Source: Pirellulales bacterium (lineage in GTDB: Bacteria > Planctomycetota > Planctomycetia > Pirellulales > Thermoguttaceae). From it: a DNA stretch of 13,821 nt. Numbering within the stretch: position 1 is the stretch's first letter; the number at the start of each line of letters is the position of its first letter. The position numbers and the translations under genes were made by a program. The notes under the pieces were generated by a model, which did not search any database, was not told the origin of the DNA, and saw nothing but the letters and a program-made list of their open reading frames with translations. The stretch covers positions 1 through 13,821 of the forward strand of contig DAOWNK010000063.1 of NCBI GenBank assembly GCA_030642635.1, written 5' to 3'. Shown in pieces: positions 1 through 5,919 of the stretch.

Positions 1-354
1 ATCTTCGATACGGCGCCTGACCGGGCGACGGCGGAGGGACAACTGGCCGAACTCCACGAGCGGATCGAAACGCTCGGGCTGGACTTCAGCAAGTTCTGGA
101 CGACCTACGAGAACTGGAAGACCGGCATATTCAACTACTTCGACGGGCGTTACACCAGCGCCGCGGTCGAGGGTATCAACAACAAGGCCCGGGTGATCAC
201 CAAGCGTTGCTACGGCGTGAAGTCACCCGGCACACTCTTCGGCCGGCTGATTCTGGACCTGAACCGGGCCTCGGAAGCGGTCCAGCGGAGCATCGCCGAG
301 CTACGCGAGATGGCCGCCGGCCTGAAGGCCGTGTTTCTAGCGTTTTGCACCTAA
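1..354 (+). CDS. ISL3-family transposase, C-terminal fragment (5' end outside window)
   Basis: The open frame enters from the left edge and ends at TAA 352-354, leaving 117 C-terminal residues. The segment NYFDGRYTSAAVEGINNKAR, followed by ITKRCYGVKSPGTLF, matches the end of the DDE domain of ISL3 transposases. In that family the E of 'VEGINNKAR' is the expected catalytic glutamate (about residue 57 of the fragment), and 'K..YG' follows it. The enzyme would cut and rejoin the ends of its own element. Its stop codon lies inside the terminal inverted repeat, so coding sequence runs right to the IS end, and no disruption is visible in this part. The rest of the gene and the left IS end lie outside, so I cannot tell whether the element is intact. 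The family call is by recognition. Confidence 0.88.
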   Translation: MFDTAPDRATAEGQLAELHERIETLGLDFSKFWTTYENWKTGIFNYFDGRYTSAAVEGINNKARVITKRCYGVKSPGTLFGRLILDLNRASEAVQRSIAELREMAAGLKAVFLAFCT

Positions 355-367
355 AAACGGAAGAGCC
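1..367 (+). mobile_element. Right end of an ISL3-family insertion sequence
   Basis: The sequence 353-367 (AAAAACGGAAGAGCC) reads on the other strand as GGCTCTTCCGTTTTT. This is the GGCTCTTC-type terminal inverted repeat typical of ISL3 elements. It starts within the transposase stop codon, so the IS boundary can be placed at 367. ISL3 elements usually make an 8-bp target duplication. The next eight bases, 368-375 (ATTTTTCT), are therefore the predicted right copy; the left copy would lie outside the window. The element inserted about 35 bases beyond the stop codon of the neighbouring nucleotidyltransferase-HEPN gene and did not break it. Confidence 0.8.
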
Positions 368-402
368 ATTTTTCTGCAGTTAATCCAGTTGCATCATGAA
401 TC

Positions 403-1302
403 CTAGCTTTCCCCAGAATTCGTTTGACCCATACTTGCGATCTTCTCGCCGCAGGTCTTCTTTGTCAGGCGTTGGAGTTTGCGAACCCTCTCGGCGAGGT
501 ATTCCAACTCGGCCTTGGTAATCTTGTAGTCGCGCTTGTAGCGTGCGTCGATGTAGGCCCGCTTGAGCAGGTCGAATCGGCGTTTCTGCTGTCGGGTTGC
601 GCGGGGAAAGACGGTGAAGAAATCCGGGTGCAGGTTGCTGGCCTGGCGGTCCAACTTTTTGAGATCGTGCGTCTTGGGTTTATAGCGGGTAAACGTCAAG
701 ACGATCGCGTTGTAGAAACGTTCGGTGGCCTGGTGAAGGTAAAATGCGGCAATGTTGTGATCACGCCGCTTAAACGCGTGCTGGAAGTCAATGAGGAAAC
801 TGCTCCCGGTAGTGAACCAATGTCGATAATCCTCGCGGGAGTATTTCTGGCGCTGCTTGGGATCGAGCTTTCGTCGCCTGGCCAGTTTGTGATGGCTGTT
901 GTCGTATAGCAACACGCCTTCCTTCTTGATGTCGCTGAAAAAATACTGGCCGCGCTCGAGGTCTTTATTCAGGTGCTTGATATCCTCGACGATGACGCTG
1001 GAGGTCGGACGGTCAAGAGCCAGGCATTCAAGCCGACGGCCGATGGCGTCGGACAGGAGTGCTTCTGCTCGCTGCGTTGCGCTGGAACGCTTCTTGGTCA
1101 CCAGCAATAAATCGAAATCGCTTTGATAGCTATAGACGATGTTGTCCTCGACGTACCGATCCTCGACCCAATCGCCCCGGGCATAGGAGCCGAAAAGGAT
1201 CAGCATGACCAGATCGTCACCGACCAACTCGCGGATCACCTCGGTAATCTCGCGGAGCCGGGCGGTCTGATGCTTCGATCGGCGAGGAAGAGCGCGTTTC
1301 AT
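403..1302 (-). CDS. Nucleotidyltransferase-HEPN fusion protein (MNT-HEPN)
   Basis: This 299-residue protein joins two domains that are often separate genes in MNT-HEPN toxin-antitoxin pairs. The N-terminal part (about 30-135) has the polymerase-beta-like nucleotidyltransferase motif GSYARGDW (38-45), followed by SDFDL (61-65), whose aspartates D62 and D64 would bind metal. The C-terminal part (about 155-275) looks like a HEPN domain: AAFYLHQATERFYNAI (185-200), KTHDLKKL (210-217) and DARYKRDYKI (252-261). R206 and H212 formally fit an R-x5-H spacing. However, they sit in the KTHDL stretch common in non-catalytic HEPN domains, so RNase activity is not supported. The start is ATG 1302-1300, and no strong ribosome-binding site is visible. 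By family knowledge such proteins may transfer nucleotides (AMP, for example) to a partner; the target here is unknown. It lies between an IS end and a repeat cluster. Confidence 0.85.
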   Translation of the reverse strand: MKRALPRRSKHQTARLREITEVIRELVGDDLVMLILFGSYARGDWVEDRYVEDNIVYSYQSDFDLLLVTKKRSSATQRAEALLSDAIGRRLECLALDRPTSSVIVEDIKHLNKDLERGQYFFSDIKKEGVLLYDNSHHKLARRRKLDPKQRQKYSREDYRHWFTTGSSFLIDFQHAFKRRDHNIAAFYLHQATERFYNAIVLTFTRYKPKTHDLKKLDRQASNLHPDFFTVFPRATRQQKRRFDLLKRAYIDARYKRDYKITKAELEYLAERVRKLQRLTKKTCGEKIASMGQTNSGES

Positions 1303-1348
1303 AACTCTTGAATACTAACAATGTCACCGTCTACCAGCAAGGGGAGAG

Positions 1349-1480
1349 TTTTGTAAGGTGGGTGCTTGCACCCACGTCGCAACAGCAGAGCGCGTGGGTG
1401 CAAGTTTTGTAGTTTTGTAGGGTGGGTGCTTGCACCCACGTCGCAACAGCAGATCGCGTGGGTGCAAGCACCCACCCTAC
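1349..1480. repeat. Tandem pair of GTAG-headed palindromic repeats (REPIN-like)
   Basis: Two copies of a 64-base unit lie head to tail (1349-1412 and 1413-1476, plus four more bases). Each begins TTTTGTA, and then GTGGGTGC-TT-GCACCCAC forms an 8-bp hairpin. A shared spacer (CGTCGCAACAGCAG, then one variable base) leads to a CGTGGGTGCAAG arm. The second copy is complete and symmetrical: GTAGGGTGGGTGC at 1417 is mirrored by GCACCCACCCTAC ending at 1480. The first copy lost its right outer arm and ends TTTTGTAG. The GTAG tetranucleotide at the foot of a hairpin is a hallmark of REP sequences recognised by TnpA-REP/RAYT enzymes, so I read this as a REPIN. The TAG at 1479-1477 serves as the stop codon of the anti-sigma-like gene. 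Confidence 0.85.
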
Positions 1481-1704
1481 AAACGGTACGAAGCAACGAG
1501 CCGGCAGGTACGCTCGGCAAGGCCCGGCGGCGGTGTGAAATCTCGCCGGGCAAACTCCAGCGGCTCCAACATGCGGCCAACGACGCTCAACTGTCGGCGA
1601 AACGCCGGATCGTGCTCCAGTCGGGCGTGGATCGACTCGTGCTGCGAGTCGTCAAGCGCGCCAAGCAAATGACCGAGCAATTGCTCTTGCACGGATTCAA
1701 TCAT
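1477..1704 (-). CDS. Truncated anti-sigma-factor-like protein ending inside a repeat
   Basis: This 75-residue frame overlaps the sigma factor gene by four bases (ATGA), the usual sign of translational coupling of a sigma/anti-sigma pair. The sequence (LLGHLLGALDDSQHESIHAR, then EHDPAFRRQL and PPPGLAERTCRLVA) resembles the N-terminal cytoplasmic part of anti-sigma-like proteins coded next to planctomycete ECF sigma factors. Those proteins are normally several times longer, with a transmembrane segment and an extracytoplasmic part. Here the frame stops five codons after RTCRLVA, and the last codon plus the TAG stop coincide with the edge of the palindromic repeat (GTAG). No transmembrane segment remains. 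I infer that repeat insertion or a linked deletion cut the gene. The stub might still bind the sigma factor in the cytoplasm, or it may be dead. The full-length comparison is from memory. Confidence 0.72.
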   Translation of the reverse strand: MIESVQEQLLGHLLGALDDSQHESIHARLEHDPAFRRQLSVVGRMLEPLEFARRDFTPPPGLAERTCRLVASYRL

Positions 1705-2348
1705 TTTGGAAGGTGGGTACGGGTTGCAGTTTCATGGAGCTTCCCAACGGCGGCGTGCAGGCGGCTTTTGACCGTGCCGACCGGTATGTCCAACACATCG
1801 GCTGCCTCACGATATTTGAGTCCTTGAAAGTAGACCAACATGACCACTTGCCTGACCTGTTCGGGAAGGGTGTCTACGGCACGTCGAACCCGGTTGCGTA
1901 TTTCGTGCAATTCGGCGTCTTCGGCCGGCCCCGGCTCCTGGCTCTCGATCATTTCGACCAACGCGCCGGCTTCACGCTTCATGCTGCCTCCCAGTTGCTG
2001 GTCGAGACTGACCATCCGGTGCCGTCGGTTGCGGCGTTGGAAGTCGATTGCCTGGTTGGTGGCGACCGTGTAAAGCCACGGGCGCACCGGTCGGCCGGGG
2101 TCGAACTGCTCGCACTTCAGGTGGACCTGGAGAAACGTCTGTTGGAACACGTCCTCGGCCGCCTCGGCGTCGCCAAGGTAACGCCGCAGATAGCCGAACA
2201 ACTCCTTCTCGTATCGGTGGACAAGTTCCTCGAACGCCTCGCTGTCGCCCGACGAGCGGTACTCCAGCAGGAGTTCCTCGTCGGTTCGCTCGCTGGGGCA
2301 TCCCGTCTGCGAAGCACTAAAGCGCAACTGTTCAATCGTGCCGTTCAT
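1701..2348 (-). CDS. RNA polymerase sigma factor, ECF (sigma-70 family)
   Basis: This 215-residue ECF sigma factor directs RNA polymerase to a set of promoters. Region 2 (about 37-106) shows FEELVHRYEKELFGYLRRYL, the -10-binding stretch DAEAAEDVFQQTFLQV (60-75), and RPWLYTVATNQAIDFQRRNR. Region 4 (about 158-206) has LPEQVRQVVMLVYFQGLKYR and the helix-turn-helix EAADVLDIPVGTVKSRLH, which contacts the -35. I chose ATG 2348-2346 because GGAAGAAGG (rc of 2359-2367) lies ten bases upstream, and because a candidate TATAAT box sits at 2391-2386. The open frame can be extended to a GTG at 2480, but that would place the -10 inside the coding region and add an unusual basic tail. The gene overlaps the anti-sigma-like stub by ATGA. 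The loss of most of that partner may leave this factor unregulated or differently regulated. Confidence 0.9.
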   Translation of the reverse strand: MNGTIEQLRFSASQTGCPSERTDEELLLEYRSSGDSEAFEELVHRYEKELFGYLRRYLGDAEAAEDVFQQTFLQVHLKCEQFDPGRPVRPWLYTVATNQAIDFQRRNRRHRMVSLDQQLGGSMKREAGALVEMIESQEPGPAEDAELHEIRNRVRRAVDTLPEQVRQVVMLVYFQGLKYREAADVLDIPVGTVKSRLHAAVGKLHETATRTHLPK

Positions 2349-2385
2349 AATTGATACGCCTTCTTCCTTGAAATGGTTCGCACGA

Positions 2386-2391
2386 ATTATA
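2386..2391 (-). promoter_or_regulatory. Candidate -10 box for the sigma/anti-sigma operon
   Basis: A perfect TATAAT is read on the minus strand, 37 bases before the chosen sigma-factor ATG. Transcription would start near 2379 and leave a leader of about 30 bases carrying the Shine-Dalgarno sequence. No good -35 TTGACA lies at 16-18 bases, so the promoter call rests on the -10 and its position only. Confidence 0.35.
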
Positions 2392-2642
2392 GAAAAGAAC
2401 TTCCGGCGACTGAGGCGTCGAACGGCTTTACGAGAGTGCAATTTGCGTGCCCAAGCAGAAATAAATCCCGCAAAAACCACGATGCGTACGTTCGTTCATC
2501 GCAACAACACCTTCCACCATAAGGAGTTAGGCGTAAATTGCGGAAAGATATAACGCTGGCAGCCATGCGGGGGGTAGAGCGGCTTCCTCTGAAATTTTTG
2601 CCCTCGATTACACACCTGCCAAAATGGCAGCACCATTTCACC

Positions 2643-2699
2643 GCCGCTTGCGGCTTAGCATAGCCTTCAAGCCGCCGGTACGGCGACCTTCGCTGAAAT
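2643..2699. repeat. Two short GC-rich hairpins between sigma factor and methyltransferase genes
   Basis: The first hairpin is GCCGC-TT-GCGGC (2643-2654) followed by TTAGC; the sequence GCTAAGCCGCAAGCGGC recurs on the other strand at the end of ribBA (from 6230). The second is GCCGCCGGTACGGCGAC (2671-2687) followed by CTTCGCTGAAAT, a diverged relative of repeats at 7634-7660 and 13784-13807. They lie just after the methyltransferase stop (2701) and may act as 3' hairpins. No U-tract follows, so I do not call a terminator. The rest of the gap 2349-2700 holds only the candidate -10 box. Confidence 0.6.
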
Positions 2700-2700
2700 G

Positions 2701-3582
2701 TTACGCCTTTTTCAGCTTCTGTCCGCTTGCCGTGTCGGGTACGCTGGTCAACGGGTCGGGGGCGCCGTCGAGCGGATCGCCCGGCTCGATCCGGCTCAAG
2801 CGATCCTCGATCTGCCGGCAGTATTCCTCCGACTGCTCGAAGGCGACAAACCGCCGGCCGAGTTTCTTGGCCACGGCCGGCGTCGTACCGCTGCCGGCAA
2901 ACGGGTCCAGAACCAGCTCGCTCGTGTTGCTGCACGCCTCGATAATCCGCCCAAGCAGCCGCTCGGGCATTTGGCAGCCGTGCCAGCCGGCTCGCTCTTT
3001 GAACGTGCCGCACACACGCGGGAAGAACCAGGTGTCGCCGTCGCCGCGGAAACCTTCCGGGAGGTCTTGCGGACGCAGTATCCACGTATCGTCGGGCAGA
3101 CGCCCCTTGGGGTTCGCACGCTTATCGCCGTAAACCAACTGACGTGCCGAGGGAACACGAACCGCCGGGGCGTCGGCGTTAAACGTAAATGAATTCGGGT
3201 CTTTGACCATGTAGAGCAAGTGTGCGTGTGAGCGGCTGAACTTGTTCTTGCAGTTCACCCCGAACGTGTAGTACCAGACGACCCAATTGCGGTACGTCAG
3301 TCCAAGCTTTGCTTGCAGCATCACCTTCAACTCGGCGGCGTATTCGTCGCCGATGGCCAGCCAGAACGTCCCGCCGGGCTTAAGCAACCGGACTACCTCT
3401 GCGGTCCACAGTCGGCTCCACGTCATGTAGTTCTCGCTGGTCAGCGAGTCGTCGTAAGAGTCGTATTGATATCCGATGTTAAACGGCGGATCGGCGAATG
3501 CCAGGTCCACGCTCTCGGCGTCGAGTTTCTGCATCCCTGCGATGCAATCTTGATTGTGGATTGCGTTGTGACGTAACGACAC
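2701..3582 (-). CDS. Beta-class DNA methyltransferase (probably N6-adenine), orphan
   Basis: This 293-residue S-adenosylmethionine-dependent methyltransferase carries motif IV as ADPPFNIGY (30-38) near the N-terminus and motif I as DPFAGSGTT (226-234) near the C-terminus. This IV-to-I order defines the beta class. DPPF in place of SPPY favours N6-adenine over N4-cytosine. LLKPGGTFWLAIGD (66-79) and NWVVWYYTFG (99-108) are further core strands; residues about 140-195 would be the target-recognition part. Size and layout resemble YhdJ-type and CcrM-type enzymes. I chose GTG 3582-3580 because AAAGGA sits seven bases upstream; the longer frame, starting at 3690, would translate the palindromic repeat. 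No endonuclease gene is adjacent, so an orphan role in regulation or protection is likelier than restriction. It follows the PilZ-like gene, separated by a repeat. Confidence 0.9.
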   Translation of the reverse strand: MSLRHNAIHNQDCIAGMQKLDAESVDLAFADPPFNIGYQYDSYDDSLTSENYMTWSRLWTAEVVRLLKPGGTFWLAIGDEYAAELKVMLQAKLGLTYRNWVVWYYTFGVNCKNKFSRSHAHLLYMVKDPNSFTFNADAPAVRVPSARQLVYGDKRANPKGRLPDDTWILRPQDLPEGFRGDGDTWFFPRVCGTFKERAGWHGCQMPERLLGRIIEACSNTSELVLDPFAGSGTTPAVAKKLGRRFVAFEQSEEYCRQIEDRLSRIEPGDPLDGAPDPLTSVPDTASGQKLKKA

Positions 3583-3670
3583 CGTTGTTCCTTTCGGTTG
3601 CCTTTTGATGGTTGTTGGAAGCGTGCAGAGTATACCACCACCGGAGACGGAGAGAAAGAGGCTAGTGTCG

Positions 3671-3742
3671 GTAGGGTGTGTGAAACGCACCGATCTTATG
3701 TCGTCGCAATAAATCGGTTTTGGTGTGTTTCACACACCCTAC
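3671..3742. repeat. GTAG-headed double hairpin (REPIN-like), 72 bp
   Basis: The left arm GTAGGGTGTGTGAAACGCACC-type sequence (3671-3691) is repeated in inverted form at 3722-3742 with one mismatch, around a 30-base spacer. Each arm is itself a near-palindrome, so the element can fold as two small hairpins or one long one. It is the same family as 9709-9764. Its right edge CTAC gives, on the minus strand, the TAG stop codon of the PilZ-like gene. The other edge lies in the leader of the methyltransferase gene, 88 bases before its start. Confidence 0.85.
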
Positions 3743-4179
3743 GAAGACTCGACCGGCGAAAGTACCGACTGGAGAAGCCTGCCGCCGCTCTCGTACCAGC
3801 CTTGCTTGGTGAAGCGGCACCAACTCAGGTCGATCAGAAATCCCATCCACCGGCCGCCGGGCGCTTCCAGCGAGGCGATCATCCGGCGATGCGGAATCGG
3901 CTTGGGATGGTAGAAACCCAAACCACGCTCGGAAAGGTGCTTGCCCACCACCACTATCGTCTCGCCGTCGGGCGTGACGCCGTCGGCGGCAACCGGGGTC
4001 AGCTTGACCAGGTGTGGGAACGGGTAGCGATTCTCGCGCCGACGCTCGATCAAATCGTGCTTTGGATACAATGCGGTCAGCAACCCCCAAACCTGGGTCC
4101 GAACGTCGTCCCCAAACAAATCACTCTGTTCCGGCAGCAGATCGAATTGTGGTTCCTGCATCATTGCGGTGTGCATCAT
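3739..4179 (-). CDS. PilZ-like domain protein of unknown role
   Basis: The protein is 146 residues long with no signal peptide. The middle carries ERRRENRYPFPHLVKLTPV (45-63), in which RRENR (47-51) resembles the R-x3-R of PilZ domains. LSERGLGFYHPKPIP (82-96) resembles the second PilZ motif (D/N)-x-S-x2-G, though the leading residue is not D/N. PilZ domains bind cyclic di-GMP; whether this one does is uncertain. ATG 4179 is preferred because GAGGAG lies six or seven bases upstream; a second ATG follows directly. The stop TAG (3741-3739) is part of the flanking repeat, so the C-terminus (SPVESS) may have been set by insertion of that element. The methyltransferase lies downstream on the same strand. 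Confidence 0.65.
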   Translation of the reverse strand: MMHTAMMQEPQFDLLPEQSDLFGDDVRTQVWGLLTALYPKHDLIERRRENRYPFPHLVKLTPVAADGVTPDGETIVVVGKHLSERGLGFYHPKPIPHRRMIASLEAPGGRWMGFLIDLSWCRFTKQGWYESGGRLLQSVLSPVESS

Positions 4180-4219
4180 TGATACTCCTCTCACGGTTGC
4201 CTGTTCAACTATCAACTGC

Positions 4220-4297
4220 AAAGCCGCGACCAGTGGTCGCGGACTGCTCAATAACGAGCCGATAATCCGACCAACCGCGACCGATGGTCGCGGCTTT
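4220..4297. repeat. Paired inverted hairpins with AAAGCCGCGACC arms
   Basis: Outer arms AAAGCCGCGACC (4220-4231) and GGTCGCGGCTTT (4286-4297) are exact reverse complements. Each belongs to its own hairpin: CCGCGACC-AGT-GGTCGCGG (4224-4242) and CCGCGACC-GAT-GGTCGCGG (4275-4293), 8-bp stems with 3-base loops. The architecture matches the GTAG-headed elements but the sequence differs. It lies in the gap between the TPR gene and the PilZ-like gene, about 40 bases upstream of the PilZ-like start, and would be in that gene's leader if transcribed from further up. A partial relative (AAAGCCGCTTTGCGG...GGTCGCGG) occurs at 12900-12926. Confidence 0.85.
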
Positions 4298-4413
4298 ACA
4301 TCGCGATTGGGCGGCGAACCGGGACACCGAGAAAGACAGAAGAGCTTGCCCCAAAACGACCGGTATATGCACTCACTACATCAAGCCTAGGTCACGGATT
4401 GGGGGTTGTCAAG

Positions 4414-4458
4414 TGAAGGGGGAAGGGGGAAGGCGGAAAGGAGAAGGCGGAAAGGGGG
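4414..4458. repeat. G/A-rich purine tract with tandem 14-base period
   Basis: On the plus strand this stretch is almost all purine, interrupted only by a T near its start and two C bases. GAAGGCGGAAAGG occurs at 4429-4441 and again at 4443-4455, preceded by GAAGGGGGAAGGGGG. It lies just past the 3' end of the TPR gene. Such tracts can adopt triplex or quadruplex-like structures; no function is shown here. Confidence 0.7.
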
Positions 4459-4465
4459 TTTCATT

Positions 4466-4493
4466 TAACCACCTACCGCCTACCACCTACCAC
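4466..4493 (-). repeat. Tandem heptamer GTGGTAG (four units) at the end of the TPR gene
   Basis: On the minus strand four 7-base units follow each other: GTGGTAG, GTGGTAG, GCGGTAG and GTGGTTA. They encode the last residues of the TPR protein (VVGGRR) and supply its TAG stop. The purine tract 4414-4458 lies a few bases further on. Confidence 0.75.
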
Positions 4494-5582
4494 TTTCCGG
4501 CTACGGAGTTGCAACGGTGCGAGTTGGAAGTATTCCTCCTCGGGCAGTTCTTCGGCCGCATGGGCGAGCACGTCCAACGCCTTGTCGAGTTTACCGACTC
4601 GGCGGAGCTGCTCGACCCACTTGTGGTGCACGTGCACGTAGTTCAGCACAAACGGCTCGTACTTCGGGTCGAACGCCAGCCCCTCGCGGAGCAACTCGAC
4701 CGCTTCGGCATGGCGATCTGCGGCGCCCAACTCGATAGCCCAGTTGTTGAGCACAGCCAGCAGGTTTCCGCGGGCAGTGGTGCTGGCCGGGTCGAGCCGC
4801 AACGCCTTGGCGTTGGCCGCGGCCGCCTCGGCGAATTGCTTTTCCGCCAACAGATCCACGCCGCGGTTGTAGTAGATCATCGCGGCGATCTCTACCGGCG
4901 AGACCTCTCTGGCCTTCGACCGGTCCTTCGGTGAAATGTGCCCGACCGTTCGGGCGACCGCCTCGGCCTGCTTGGCCGGATCGTCGGTCAATTGGAACCA
5001 GCCCGGGCAGGTGGTCTCCAGGTCGAGCGGCCCGGCGTCAAGCAACAGCCGGCTCATGGCGTGACCGGGAATCTCCAGCCCGCATACCGGCAGGTCGAAC
5101 TCGGCCGCAAGGCAATTGAACAGCACCGATGCGCTTAGGCAATTGAACCGGCCTTCGTCCAGTGTGGCCCGCAGATAGGTGCAGTCGATGCGGTATCCGC
5201 CGCTGAGCACACGGCGATGCATGAACTCGAAAATTTTCTTTGCCCGCTCGCGTGGCGGGCAGGCCGGCGTACACGACTCTCGCAACTGGTCGACCAGCGC
5301 GGCGAATTGCTCCTCGTAGAGCTGCAAGGTCTCGGCTCGCCTGACACCGCCCGCGATCAGTGCGGACTGAAGCAGCGAGAACTCATCGAGTTGCCGGTCG
5401 GTCGCATCGGCGAACAGCCGCTCCTCCAGCGGACATAGCTTGCCGAAAAGCGGTACGTGCGACGTGACGGTTACATCCGTCTTTACGTTCGCACCGCTGC
5501 CGCTCGATACAGCAAGCGCATCACGGCCGAATGCCGCCAAAACGCTCAGCAGCAACCAGGTTGCAAACAGAACTTTTCGCAT
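4473..5582 (-). CDS. Exported transglutaminase-like protein with TPR repeats
   Basis: The 369-residue protein starts with a signal peptide (MRKVLFATWLLLSVLAAFG, cleavage probably after ALA-24), so it acts outside the cytoplasm. Residues about 105-200 resemble the transglutaminase-like/SirB1-type fold: RFNCLSASVLFNCLA with C148 as likely nucleophile, IPGHAMSRLLL with H174, and a possible acidic partner at D187-E189. Residues 234-267, 270-308 and 310-345 read as TPR repeats (YYNRGVDLLAEKQFAEAAAA; NNWAIELGAADRHAEAVELL; HKWVEQLRRVGKLDKALDVL). A protein cross-linking, peptidase or scaffold role is possible; none is proven. ATG 5582 has no clear ribosome-binding site. The C-terminal VVGGRR and the stop come from a heptamer repeat, so the end may be secondary. 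It stands alone, 139 bases from the DUF2283 gene. Confidence 0.82.
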   Translation of the reverse strand: MRKVLFATWLLLSVLAAFGRDALAVSSGSGANVKTDVTVTSHVPLFGKLCPLEERLFADATDRQLDEFSLLQSALIAGGVRRAETLQLYEEQFAALVDQLRESCTPACPPRERAKKIFEFMHRRVLSGGYRIDCTYLRATLDEGRFNCLSASVLFNCLAAEFDLPVCGLEIPGHAMSRLLLDAGPLDLETTCPGWFQLTDDPAKQAEAVARTVGHISPKDRSKAREVSPVEIAAMIYYNRGVDLLAEKQFAEAAAANAKALRLDPASTTARGNLLAVLNNWAIELGAADRHAEAVELLREGLAFDPKYEPFVLNYVHVHHKWVEQLRRVGKLDKALDVLAHAAEELPEEEYFQLAPLQLRSRKVVGGRR

Positions 5583-5721
5583 CGTCGCCGGTTTGTTGCG
5601 GTTGTGTCGGTTCTATCGCCTACGGTCACATGTCCGATGGCGAAGTGATGATCAATCGCAACAAATATACGATGCAAAACGGCAACGTGCAGGGAGAAAC
5701 TTGGAAGGTTAATCGGAAACG

Positions 5722-5919
5722 TCAAATTGCGGCGAGTCGGTATGAAAACTCGCTAACGTCGGTCTGTTTTTTTGCATGTTCTATAGTCATGCTGACCAGG
5801 CGGCCAGCCTCATCCAATTCGACGAGGATGTTCTCGTTCAAATCTTTGGTTTCAGTAATTTTATTATCACTGAGGTTGATAAGGAGCGTATCGGTATCTG
5901 GGAAGTATTTAATGTTCAT
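5722..5919 (-). CDS. DUF2283 small protein
   Basis: This is a 65-residue protein. The N-terminal MNIKYFPDTDTLLINLSDNK and NILVELDEAGRLVSMTIEHA match the DUF2283 pattern (tyrosine/aspartate strand, then a D-x-x-G-R-L-V strand). ATG 5919 is chosen because GGGAGGTG lies about six bases upstream; the longer frame to 5955 is less likely. The start overlaps the last 11 bases of the DUF4258-like gene, so the two are co-translated. Pairs of this kind are widespread and look like toxin-antitoxin modules by size, overlap and mobility, with DUF2283 usually as the second gene. The function is unproven. Codon use is more A/T-rich than in the neighbours. Confidence 0.8.
   Translation of the reverse strand: MNIKYFPDTDTLLINLSDNKITETKDLNENILVELDEAGRLVSMTIEHAKKQTDVSEFSYRLAAI

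Noticed and set aside
206..212. HEPN RNase motif R-x5-H in the MNT-HEPN protein (residues 206-212)
   Set aside because: The spacing fits, but the histidine belongs to the KTHDL stretch common in non-catalytic HEPN domains; not enough to claim RNase activity.
1349..1480. CRISPR array
   Set aside because: Only two units with nearly identical spacer sequence and palindromic arms; this is a duplicated palindromic element, not repeat-spacer structure.
2349..2480. Longer sigma-factor start (GTG at 2480)
   Set aside because: It lacks a ribosome-binding site, adds a basic tail not typical of the family, and would cover the TATAAT box; ATG 2348 has a good ribosome-binding site.
3583..3690. Longer methyltransferase start at 3690
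   Set aside because: The extra 36 residues translate the palindromic repeat; GTG 3582 has AAAGGA in place and fits the family length.
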